A model generated the notes under the pieces. That model saw only the letters and a list, made by a program, of their open reading frames with translations, had not been told where the DNA came from and did no database searches. Positions 43,837 through 51,602 of a stretch of DNA of 64,000 nucleotides are shown piece after piece (the stretch's first letter is position 1; each line of letters opens with the position of its first letter). A program made the translations under genes and the position numbers. This DNA is from Halorubrum sp. SD626R (GTDB taxonomy: Archaea > Halobacteriota > Halobacteria > Halobacteriales > Haloferacaceae): positions 1 through 64,000 of the forward strand of contig NZ_CVRT01000117.1 in the NCBI RefSeq assembly GCF_001261915.1, in the 5' to 3' direction.

Positions 43837-44925
43837 ATGAGTCCATCAGACGACCCTATCCGCGTCCTCCTCGCCGCGGCCCCCGCCGACGGCGACGCCT
43901 CGTCGACGCCCGCGGCCCGGTCGCTCGAACGGCGGGACGACCGCCTCGTCGTCGAGACCGTCCGAGACCGGGACGACGCGGCGGCGCTGTCCGGGACCGA
44001 CCGGTTCGACTGCGTCGTCGCCGAGACCGGCTTCGCCGACGGCGACGGGCTCGGGTTCCTCGTCGACGGCGCCGACGGATGCGGCGCCCCGCGCCTCCTC
44101 GCGATCGACGCGGCCCGCGTCGCCGACCCGTCGGCGGCTCTCGCGGAGGCGCTCGCGGCGGGCGTCACCGACGTCGTTCGCTGCTTCGAGGGCGACCCGG
44201 CGGCCCGGTTGCTCGCGCACCGGATCGGTAACGCGGTGGCGTCGGACCGCGCCGCGGCCGAAGCGGACCGCCAGCGCGAGCGCCTCAACCGGTTCGTGAG
44301 CGGTGTGTCGCACGACCTCCGCAACCCCCTCAACGTCGCGCAGGGGCGGCTGGCGATGGCCCGGGACGACCCCGAGGGCGACAACCTCGACACCGCGGCG
44401 ACCGCGGTGGACCGCACCCTCGAACTGATCGCGGACCTGCTCGCCCTCGCGAAACAGGGGGAGGCCCCGCGCGAGCTGGAGTCGATCGGACTCCGCGAGA
44501 CCGTCGAGGCGTGCTGGACCACCGTCGCCACCGGCGACGCGACGCTCGTCGTCGAGGGCGACGCCCGCGTGCGCGCCGACCCGAGCCGGCTGAAACAGCT
44601 CATAGAGAACCTCATCGGCAACGCGGTCGCGCACGGCGGTGACGGCGTCACCGTCACGGTAGGTACGCTCCAGCCGATGTACACCTCGACGCGCGCCGAG
44701 GCGCTCCCGGCCGGGTTCTACGTGGCCGACGACGGCCCGGGGATCTCCGAGGCGGAGCGGGACCGCGTCTTCGAGGTCGGCTACACGACCGCCACCGGCG
44801 GCACCGGCTTCGGGCTCAACATCGTTCGGGAGGTCGCCGCCGCCCACGGCTGGGACGTCGACGTCACCGAGAGCGCCGACGGCGGCGCCCGGTTCGAGGT
44901 CACCGGCGTCGACGTCGAGGACTGA
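43837..44925 (+). CDS. histidine kinase with degenerate receiver-like N-terminus
   Basis: 362 residues. The N-terminal about 130 residues follow the receiver fold (VLLAAAPADG, FDCVVAETGFADGDGLGFL) but the phosphoacceptor Asp is replaced (AETG) and the conserved early acidic pair is missing, so it is probably a non-phosphorylated sensor domain. The kinase core has FVSGVSHDLRNPLNVAQG (His at about 161), LIENLIGNAVAHGG, VADDGPGIS and GTGFGLNIVREVAAAHGW. Soluble. Confidence 0.9.
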   Translation: MSPSDDPIRVLLAAAPADGDASSTPAARSLERRDDRLVVETVRDRDDAAALSGTDRFDCVVAETGFADGDGLGFLVDGADGCGAPRLLAIDAARVADPSAALAEALAAGVTDVVRCFEGDPAARLLAHRIGNAVASDRAAAEADRQRERLNRFVSGVSHDLRNPLNVAQGRLAMARDDPEGDNLDTAATAVDRTLELIADLLALAKQGEAPRELESIGLRETVEACWTTVATGDATLVVEGDARVRADPSRLKQLIENLIGNAVAHGGDGVTVTVGTLQPMYTSTRAEALPAGFYVADDGPGISEAERDRVFEVGYTTATGGTGFGLNIVREVAAAHGWDVDVTESADGGARFEVTGVDVED

Positions 44926-45350
44926 CCGAGTCGCGGCGAACGCGCTCCGGTGTCCTCCCGGTCGAAAAATCAAAAAAATGCGGCGATCGCGGCGCGCGGG
45001 TCGACCGCCCTCACGGCGCCCGCGTCCCGATCGCGATCGGTCGCGCGTCCAATTCCTCGGTCGCGTCTCCCGGCGGGACCCGGGTGCGCGTCCCGATCGG
45101 CGATTCCTCGGTCGTCGCGGCGTCGTCGTTCGTCATCGCGAGTGGAGTCGGCTCGCACGCGCTAATGAACGTTCCGTGTTAACAGTTCTAATCGGCTTCC
45201 AGACGGGGAAGTGTAATAGGGGATTGAGAGGCGGGCCGGTCCGGGGCGGTCCTCGACGGCTCGCGCCGAGACCCGTGGATAAACTATTTACCCGAAGCCC
45301 GATATCCCCGTAACAAGCTCGATTGCAGTAGAACAAAACTAATTGTACTC
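44926..45350. other. intergenic region, 425 bp
   Basis: Contains an A-rich run at 44965-44978 (T-rich on the minus strand, a possible terminator for the small leftward ORF at 45011) and AT-rich sequence at 45270-45350 that must hold the promoter of the CbiX-like gene. I looked for a B12 riboswitch (B12-box-like sequence near the start) and saw none. Confidence 0.4.
45011..45136 (-). CDS. possible 41-residue protein
   Basis: ATG at 45136. The translation MTNDDAATTEESPIGTRTRV then contains a near-repeat (PIGTR..., then PIAIGTRAP) with acidic haloarchaeal composition, and a T-rich run follows the stop. It has no family match. It could be a real micro-protein or chance; composition and terminator are the only support. 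Confidence 0.35.
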   Translation of the reverse strand: MTNDDAATTEESPIGTRTRVPPGDATEELDARPIAIGTRAP

Positions 45351-46100
45351 ATGTCACGAGAAACGGTAGTCCTCGTCGGACGGAGTGAGGTCCGATCGGT
45401 CGCGGAGCGGCACGCCGACCGATTGCGGAACGCCGGCATCGCCGACGCGGTCACGACCGCGACGTACGAGACGGAGCCGGAGGCGGAGCTCAGGGAGCCG
45501 CTCTCGGCCGTCACCGGAGATCGGACGTACGCGGTGCCGCTGTGTTTCGCGCACACCCACGAGACGCTGAAAGGCGTCCCGAGGGCGCTCGCTCGGCTCT
45601 CGGGCGATGTCCGGTACTGCGACCCCATCGGGAAGAGCCCGGCCGTGACGGACGCGATCCGCGACCGGGCGAGGGCGGCGAGCGACGCCGACTCGCTCCT
45701 GCTCGTCGCCTTCGGCAACAGCCGCGACGACCACGCGCGGACGTCGGCGAGTTTCCACGCGGCCCGCCTGCGGGACGAGTTCGACGAGGTCCGCGCGGCG
45801 TTCCTCCTCCAGAGTCCGGCGGTCGAGTGCGCGCGCTACACGCTGCGGGCCGACAGCGCGGTCGCGTGTCCCCTGTTCGTCGCCGACTGCGAGGCGACCC
45901 GGGACCGGATCCCGGAGCGGCTCGAACTGGGCCGCGGGGGGATCGACTACGCCGAGCCGTTCGGGACGGACGACGCCGTCACCGACGCCATCGCCGTCGC
46001 CGTCGAGCGCGCCCGCGCCAACGCGGAGGTCTCGGCCCCGAGCCCCGACCTCGTCGCCGACGTCGAGCCCGTCGCCACGGACGGCAGCGGGCGCGACTGA
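45351..46100 (+). CDS. divergent CbiX-like (cobaltochelatase-family) protein
   Basis: 249 residues in two halves resembling the CbiX chelatase fold: the first half has VLVGRSEVRSVAERHADRLR and VPLCFAHTHETLKGVPRAL; the second has LLVAFGNSRDDHARTSASFHAARLRDEFDEVRAAFL. The usual VGHGSRR start is degenerate (LVGRSEV), so catalysis is uncertain. A true CbiX lies at 62.5 kb; this may be a paralog with another metal or a regulatory role. Divergently placed against the CobN operon by convergent orientation. Confidence 0.75.
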   Translation: MSRETVVLVGRSEVRSVAERHADRLRNAGIADAVTTATYETEPEAELREPLSAVTGDRTYAVPLCFAHTHETLKGVPRALARLSGDVRYCDPIGKSPAVTDAIRDRARAASDADSLLLVAFGNSRDDHARTSASFHAARLRDEFDEVRAAFLLQSPAVECARYTLRADSAVACPLFVADCEATRDRIPERLELGRGGIDYAEPFGTDDAVTDAIAVAVERARANAEVSAPSPDLVADVEPVATDGSGRD

Positions 46101-46133
46101 CGCGCCGCGCCCCGGCGTCGCGTCTCGGTCCCG

Positions 46134-46916
46134 CTACCGCCGAACGACCAGCACCGACAGGTCGGAGAACGGCGAGTCGTCGGGGTCGTCGCCGCCCCCG
46201 CCCTCGGCGAGCTCGCCGAGCGTCGCCCGGGTGATCCGCTCGTCGTCGCGGGTGAGCCGCTCGCAGACGAGCGCTTCCGCCGCCGGGTCGCCGCCGTGTT
46301 CGAGCAGGTCGGCGGCGATGTCCCCCGGCATCCAGTCGTAAGGACGTGGGAGCACGAGCAGGTGTCGCTTCCCGACCGCGTCCCGGAGCCGGTCCAGGCC
46401 GTCGGTGAGGTCGCCGCTCTTGTGGAGCGTGACGAAGGCCGCGTCCTCCATCGGCGTGCGCGCCCGACTCGCCGCCACCTGTATCGAGGAGATCCCCGGG
46501 ACGACGCGGAGGTCGACCGTGCCGCCCGCCGCCTCGTCGACCGCGCGCTCGACCTTCCCGACGAACTGGTAGCCGGAGTGGTTCGGGTCGCCCATCAGGA
46601 CCGCCACCCCGCGCTCCCCGCCGGCGACCCGGTCGGCGAACGCCGCCAGCGCGTCCGCCTCGTCGCGGTACCCGCACGTCAGGCAGTCGGCGTCCGTCCG
46701 GTCGCGGACGAGGTCGACGACCGTCTCGAAGCCGACGACGACGTCCGCCTCCCGGAGCGCGCGCTCGGCCCGCGGCACGAGGTACTCGGGGTTCCCGGGG
46801 CCGATACCGACCGCGTGGACGGTCGCGTCCGAGTCGCCGCCTCGCGGGGCCTCCGGGCGGTCCGCGGCGTACGCTGCCGGGTCCGGGCCCGAGTCGAGGT
46901 CGTACGCGTCGGTCAC
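46134..46916 (-). CDS. cbiE: cobalt-precorrin-7 (C5)-methyltransferase CbiE
   Basis: 260 residues. SAM-dependent tetrapyrrole methylase: AVGIGPGNPEYLVPRAERALREADVVVG (N-terminal glycine motif), VLMGDPNHSGY, and VVPGISSIQVAASRA. CbiE methylates C5 in the late corrin ring pathway. The N-terminal about 28 residues are an extra acidic leader. It overlaps the end of cbiC by 4 bases (ATGA) and ends the cobN-cbiC-cbiE operon. Confidence 0.9.
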   Translation of the reverse strand: MTDAYDLDSGPDPAAYAADRPEAPRGGDSDATVHAVGIGPGNPEYLVPRAERALREADVVVGFETVVDLVRDRTDADCLTCGYRDEADALAAFADRVAGGERGVAVLMGDPNHSGYQFVGKVERAVDEAAGGTVDLRVVPGISSIQVAASRARTPMEDAAFVTLHKSGDLTDGLDRLRDAVGKRHLLVLPRPYDWMPGDIAADLLEHGGDPAAEALVCERLTRDDERITRATLGELAEGGGGDDPDDSPFSDLSVLVVRR

Positions 46917-47635
46917 GACTCCTCCTCGCGGAGCGCGTCGAGCGTCGTCTCGCCGTTCCGGACGTCGCTGGCGGCGTGGACGAGCTCGTTGGTGAGGCCG
47001 GCCGCCACTCCCGACCCCCCGCGTCGGCCGACGTTCGTCACCGCCGGGACGCCGTGCGCGGCGGCGACCTCGCGGACGCGCTCCCGGCTCTGAGCGGCCT
47101 TCACGAACCCGACCGGCGTCGCGACGACGACCGCCGGCCGCGTCCCCTGTTCGACGCAGTCGGCGAGCGCGAGCGCGGCGGTCGGCGCGTTGCCGACGAC
47201 GGCGATCGCGCCGTCGTAGACGCCGCGCTCGTCGAGTTCGAGCACGCTCGCCGCGGTGCGGGTCATCCCGGTCTCGGCGGCGAGCTCCGCGCCGTTGCCG
47301 ATCGCCTTCCTGACCTCGCAGTCGTGGCCGCGGCCCGTCACCCCCGACTTCACCATCGTGATGTCGGTCACGATCGGCCGCTCGTCAAGCACGGCCTCGG
47401 CGCCGGCCGCGACCGGGTCGTTCGCGAACCGCATCAGGTGCGCGAACTCGGGGTCGCCGGTGGCGTGGACGGCCTTCGCACGCAGGCGGTCGGTCGGCGT
47501 CTCCTGCGGGACGAGCTCGTGGACGCGGTCCATGCTCGTCTCGGCGATCTCCATCGCGTCCGCGGTCGTCGCGCCGAGGTCGGTGTAGGCGGCGGTCCCG
47601 TTACCGCCCCCCTCCGCTCCGCCGTCAGTCGTCAT
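46913..47635 (-). CDS. cbiC: cobalt-precorrin-8 methylmutase CbiC (CobH)
   Basis: 240 residues. Catalyses the 11-to-12 methyl shift giving cobyrinate. Landmarks are ETSMDRVHELVPQETPTDRL, RAKAVHATGDPEFA (catalytic His region), VTDITMVKSGV, VGNAPTAALALADCV and ATPVGFVKAAQSRE. An added Gly-rich N-terminus precedes the core. Its start overlaps the cobN stop by 11 bases, and its stop overlaps cbiE, so the three genes are translationally coupled. Confidence 0.93.
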   Translation of the reverse strand: MTTDGGAEGGGNGTAAYTDLGATTADAMEIAETSMDRVHELVPQETPTDRLRAKAVHATGDPEFAHLMRFANDPVAAGAEAVLDERPIVTDITMVKSGVTGRGHDCEVRKAIGNGAELAAETGMTRTAASVLELDERGVYDGAIAVVGNAPTAALALADCVEQGTRPAVVVATPVGFVKAAQSRERVREVAAAHGVPAVTNVGRRGGSGVAAGLTNELVHAASDVRNGETTLDALREEES

Positions 47636-50600
47636 CGGCGGTCACCTCCGTCGGGTCGCGCGAGGCGCGCTCCTCGATGTCGCCGTCGACGCTGAGGTTG
47701 CGGTCCCGCAGCTCGTCGACCGTCTCCTCGTCCGCGTCCCAGAGCCCGCGCTCGACCGCCTCCAGGAGCGTGTCCGTGATCGACTCCAGCGCCCACGGGT
47801 TGACGTCGCGCATCCAGTCGGCCCGGTCGTCGTCGAGCGCGTACTTCTCGGCCACGTCCCGCCAGAGGCGGTCGGAGACGACGCCGGTCGTCGCGTCCCA
47901 GCCGAGCGCCACGTCGACCGTCTTCGAGAGGTCGCCGGCGCCCTTGTAGCCGTGCTCCTCCATCGAGTCGAGCCAGTCGGGGTTGAGGACGCGCGCCCGC
48001 ATCGCCTTCCGGACCTTCTCCTCGTTCGTGTAGACGTCGACGTTGTCGGGGTCCGAGGAGTCGCCGACGTACGACGCCGGCTCCGCGCCCGAGACCTCGG
48101 TGACCGCGGTGATGAACCCGCCGTGGAACGCGTACCAGTCGGAGGAGTCGAACTCGTCCTGCTCCATCGTGTCCTCGATCTTCACCGTCGCCTCGACATT
48201 CCCGAGCCGGCGCTCGAACGCGTCGTGCGCCGCCGAGGCGGTGCCGCGGGAGCCGAGCGCGTAGCCGCCCCACTGGACGTACACCTCGGCCAGGTCCGCG
48301 GCGTCGTCCCAGTTCCCCTCGTCGACGGCCTTGTTCGTCCCCGCGCCGTAGCCGCCGGGCCGCGTCGTGAACACGCGGTGTCTCGCGGCCGCCTCGGGGT
48401 CGTCGTGGCCGTCTGCGGCCAGCTCCTCGGCCTCCTCCTCGACGTGTTTCTTGACGTAGTTCATCTCGTGGGGCTCGTCGAGGTCGACCACCGCGTCGAC
48501 CGCGTCGTGGATCACGCTCGCGGCCTGCGGGAACGCGTCCCGGAACAGCCCGGAGACGCGGGTCGTGGCGTCGACGCGGGGGCGGTCCAGCTCGTCGAGC
48601 GGGATCGGCTCCACGTCGTCGATCCGCCCCGCGTCGGTCCAGACCGGTTCGACGCCCATCGTCGCGAGCACCTGCGCGATCGTCTCGCCGCGGGTCCGGA
48701 CGGTCGGCGTCCCCCACGCGACGACGCCGATCTCCTCGGGGTACTCGCCCTGCTCGTCGCGGTGGCGGGCCAGCGTGTCGGCGGCGATCTCGCTCCCGAC
48801 CTCCCACGCCGCCTTGGCGGGCACCTTCCGCGGGTCGAGGGTGTAGAAGTTCCGCCCGGTCGGGAGCAGGTCGACGCCCCCGCGGGTGGGCGCGCCGGAG
48901 CCGCCCGGCGGGACGTACTCCCCGGCCAGCGCGTCGGCCGTGCGCGGGATCTCCGCCTCGGCGCCGCGGACGCGCGGGGCCGCCTCCTCGGAGACGAACC
49001 GCAGCGCGTCACGCAGGTCGTCGTGGGCGCCCCCGCGGACGCGGGCGTCGCCGAGCGGGTCGACGTCGACGACGAGCAGGTTGATCGTCGTCTCGTCGCC
49101 CGGCCCGGCGTCGGACTCGGACTCGGGCACGTCGAAGCCGTGGGCGGCCAGCGTCCGGACGAGCTCCCTGCTCGTCTCGTACACCTCGTCGGCGGCCTCG
49201 CCGTAGGTCATCCCCAGCGTCTCGTCGTACTCGCCCGGCGCGTCGAGCATCCGGTCGTAGTCGACGCCGAGCACCCCGGCGACCGACTCGCGGAGGCTCG
49301 GGCCGCCCGGGTTCTCCAGCCGGGTGAGCGCGACGAGGTACTCCACGAGGCGGTCGTCGACCGGCGGCTCGCCCATCGTGTGGAGGCCCAGTCGGATCTG
49401 GGTGTTCTTCACGTCTGTCAGGTACGCGTGGATCCGCTCGACGAGGTCCTCGGTCGAGAGCTCGTCGCCCTCGATTGCCCCCTCCGCGAGCGTCGTCCCG
49501 GCCTCGTCGGGGCCGCGGACGTCGGCCTTCTCGTCCACCTCGCCGCCGATCCCGAGCTCGACGGCGAGGTCGAGCTCGTCGACCGTCTCGCGGATGAGCT
49601 CGCCGAGCCGCGCGCCCTCGTCGGTGCGGACCTCGGTGCCGCCGGCCTCGCGGTACCGCCGCGCGAGGTCCTCCAGCTCGGCCAGCTCGTCGTAGGCCCC
49701 GGCGCGGCGCATCACCGGCGTGAGGTAGTCGACGACGGCGGCGTACGAGCGGCGCTTCGCCTGGGTCCCCTCGCCGGGGTTGTTGACGATGTAGGGGTAG
49801 ACGTTCGGCAGGTCGTCGATCAGGCCGTCCGGCGCCGAGCCGGAGCCGAGCCCGACCGTCTTGCCCGGCAGCCACTCCAGCGAGCCGTGGGTGCCGAGGT
49901 GGACGACGGCGTCGGCGTCGAACGCGTTCCGGAGCCACCCGTAGAAGGCGACGTAGTCGTGCGGCGGCCAGAGGTCGGAGTCGTGGTACACCTTCTCCGG
50001 GTCCATCCCGAACCCGCGCGGGGGCTGGACCGTGACGAGGACGTTGCCGAACTCGACGCCCGGTATCGCGAACGGTCTGTCGGGCGGGTCGCCCCACTCG
50101 TCGAGCACGCCGTCGCGGAACCGGTCGCCCTTCGCGTCGAACCACTCGGCGTACCGCGCCGGCGACACGGTGTCGACGCTGCGGTCGCGCACGTCGCCCG
50201 GCGCGACCCACCGGTCGTCGAGGGTGAGCTGGCTCGTCAGCGCGTCGATGAGCTCCGCGCCGTCGGCGATCGGGCCGGCGCCCGTCGGGCCGGCTCCCGA
50301 ACCGCCGGAGCCCGCGTCGCCGCCGGTCTCCGAACCGAGGTCGTACCCGCGAGCGTCGAGCTCGTCGAGCAGGTTGACCGTCGACTCCGGGGAGTCGAGG
50401 CCGAACGCGGTCCCGATCCCGTCATCGCTCGGCGGGTAGTTGTGGAGGACGACGGCGACGTTCTTCTCCTCGTTCGGCGTGTGCCGGAGCTCGGCCCAGT
50501 TGACCGCCAGCCGCGCGGCGTGGTCGACGCGGTCCTCGATGGGGAAGTGCTGTTTCGGCGCCGAGCCGATGCCCGCGGCGTCGTCGGTGCGCTCCTTCCC

Positions 50601-51569
50601 CGAGATCGGGTGCGTGATCACGTTGCCGTCGAACTCCGGGAGCGCGACCGAGAGCGCGAGTTCGAACCCCATCACGCCGGTGTCGCTCGATTCGTACCGG
50701 GAGCGCGACCGCATCGTCGTCACGGTCTGGATCACCGGCACGCCGAGCTCGTCGAGGAAGGCTTCCTCGGCGTCGGCGCCCTCGTCGTCGGCGTCGCGGC
50801 CGCGCTCGCTCATCGACAGCGAGAACATGAACGACGAGAGGACGGCGTCGACGACCGGCTCGCCCCGGTCGTCGGTGAAGTAGCGCTCGACCGTCCACTC
50901 CGCGTCCTCCTGTCCCGGCTCGTCGCTGACGGGGTTACAGAACACGGGCAGCGCGTTCGCGCCGAGCGCCTCCAGCCGCCGGACCTGCGCGTCGACGTAC
51001 CGGACGTTCTCGTGGGTCCAGTGCGACTCGTAGAACCAGACGCCGACCGTCGGCGCGTCCGCGTCGAAGGTCTCGACTAACTCGTCGTACCCCGCGCCGG
51101 GGTGATCGGGGTGGTAGACGCCCTCGGTCGGCAGCTCGATCGGGTCGTCGATGTCGCCCGCGACCGCGCCGTCGCCGTACTCCCGCGCGAGGAACCGCAT
51201 CCCGTTCGCGATGTTGACCACGCCGCCGCGGTCGAGGTACTCGGAGACCGCCTCCCGGTCGCCCGACGCGACCGTGGTGTCCTCCGACGCGAAGGCGTCG
51301 CCGGTCGCCTTCACGACGAGGGGGACGCCGGCGTCCCGGAGCTCGTCGACCGCGAACTCGTACCCCGGCATGCTGTCTTTCCCCCCGTGGAGCCAGAGGA
51401 CGACCGCTTCCGCGTCCCCGAGCTCGTCGACGAACGAGGCCACGTCGCGCTGCTCTCCGAGGTCGCCGTCGGACCGGACGACGAGGTCGATCTCGGCGAG
51501 GTTCCCCGCGGCGGTCTGGACCGCTCCGAGCTCGTTCTCCGTCGCCGTGTAGAGGCCGATCGTTGTCAC
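47625..51569 (-). CDS. cobN: cobaltochelatase large subunit CobN
   Basis: 1314 residues, full length for CobN/BchH-type chelatases. It inserts cobalt into the corrin ring (hydrogenobyrinate a,c-diamide in the aerobic route), powered by an AAA+ subunit complex. Landmarks: LWLHGGKDSMPGYEF, HWTHENVRYVDAQ, FHPSDL-like VYHDSDLWPPHDYVAFYGWLR, VHLGTHGSLEWLPGKT, and TRPGGYGAGTNKAVDEGNW near the end. The start is GTG 51569 (VTTIGLYTATE), preceded by a GGAGG 11-16 bases upstream. Divergent from chlID with only 33 bp between. Confidence 0.95.
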   Translation of the reverse strand: MTTIGLYTATENELGAVQTAAGNLAEIDLVVRSDGDLGEQRDVASFVDELGDAEAVVLWLHGGKDSMPGYEFAVDELRDAGVPLVVKATGDAFASEDTTVASGDREAVSEYLDRGGVVNIANGMRFLAREYGDGAVAGDIDDPIELPTEGVYHPDHPGAGYDELVETFDADAPTVGVWFYESHWTHENVRYVDAQVRRLEALGANALPVFCNPVSDEPGQEDAEWTVERYFTDDRGEPVVDAVLSSFMFSLSMSERGRDADDEGADAEEAFLDELGVPVIQTVTTMRSRSRYESSDTGVMGFELALSVALPEFDGNVITHPISGKERTDDAAGIGSAPKQHFPIEDRVDHAARLAVNWAELRHTPNEEKNVAVVLHNYPPSDDGIGTAFGLDSPESTVNLLDELDARGYDLGSETGGDAGSGGSGAGPTGAGPIADGAELIDALTSQLTLDDRWVAPGDVRDRSVDTVSPARYAEWFDAKGDRFRDGVLDEWGDPPDRPFAIPGVEFGNVLVTVQPPRGFGMDPEKVYHDSDLWPPHDYVAFYGWLRNAFDADAVVHLGTHGSLEWLPGKTVGLGSGSAPDGLIDDLPNVYPYIVNNPGEGTQAKRRSYAAVVDYLTPVMRRAGAYDELAELEDLARRYREAGGTEVRTDEGARLGELIRETVDELDLAVELGIGGEVDEKADVRGPDEAGTTLAEGAIEGDELSTEDLVERIHAYLTDVKNTQIRLGLHTMGEPPVDDRLVEYLVALTRLENPGGPSLRESVAGVLGVDYDRMLDAPGEYDETLGMTYGEAADEVYETSRELVRTLAAHGFDVPESESDAGPGDETTINLLVVDVDPLGDARVRGGAHDDLRDALRFVSEEAAPRVRGAEAEIPRTADALAGEYVPPGGSGAPTRGGVDLLPTGRNFYTLDPRKVPAKAAWEVGSEIAADTLARHRDEQGEYPEEIGVVAWGTPTVRTRGETIAQVLATMGVEPVWTDAGRIDDVEPIPLDELDRPRVDATTRVSGLFRDAFPQAASVIHDAVDAVVDLDEPHEMNYVKKHVEEEAEELAADGHDDPEAAARHRVFTTRPGGYGAGTNKAVDEGNWDDAADLAEVYVQWGGYALGSRGTASAAHDAFERRLGNVEATVKIEDTMEQDEFDSSDWYAFHGGFITAVTEVSGAEPASYVGDSSDPDNVDVYTNEEKVRKAMRARVLNPDWLDSMEEHGYKGAGDLSKTVDVALGWDATTGVVSDRLWRDVAEKYALDDDRADWMRDVNPWALESITDTLLEAVERGLWDADEETVDELRDRNLSVDGDIEERASRDPTEVTADDD

Positions 51570-51602
51570 AAATTATTAAACCTCCTCTGTAGTAACACAA
51601 GT
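51570..51602. promoter_or_regulatory. 33-bp divergent promoter between cobN and chlID
   Basis: AAATTATTAAA (51570-51580) lies 23-33 bp before the chlID ATG and is its TATA box. On the opposite strand the same bases form the spacer between a GGAGG ribosome-binding motif (51582-51586 region) and the cobN GTG. The two genes must share overlapping control of chelatase production. Confidence 0.6.

Noticed and set aside
45170-45350. Cobalamin riboswitch before the CbiX-like gene
   Set aside because: I found no B12-box-like core or the conserved helices, and no similar element before cobN or cbiT.
47952-51080. 1042-codon plus-strand open frame
   Set aside because: It lies entirely opposite cobN, and its Val/Arg/Asp composition is a GC-rich antisense shadow.
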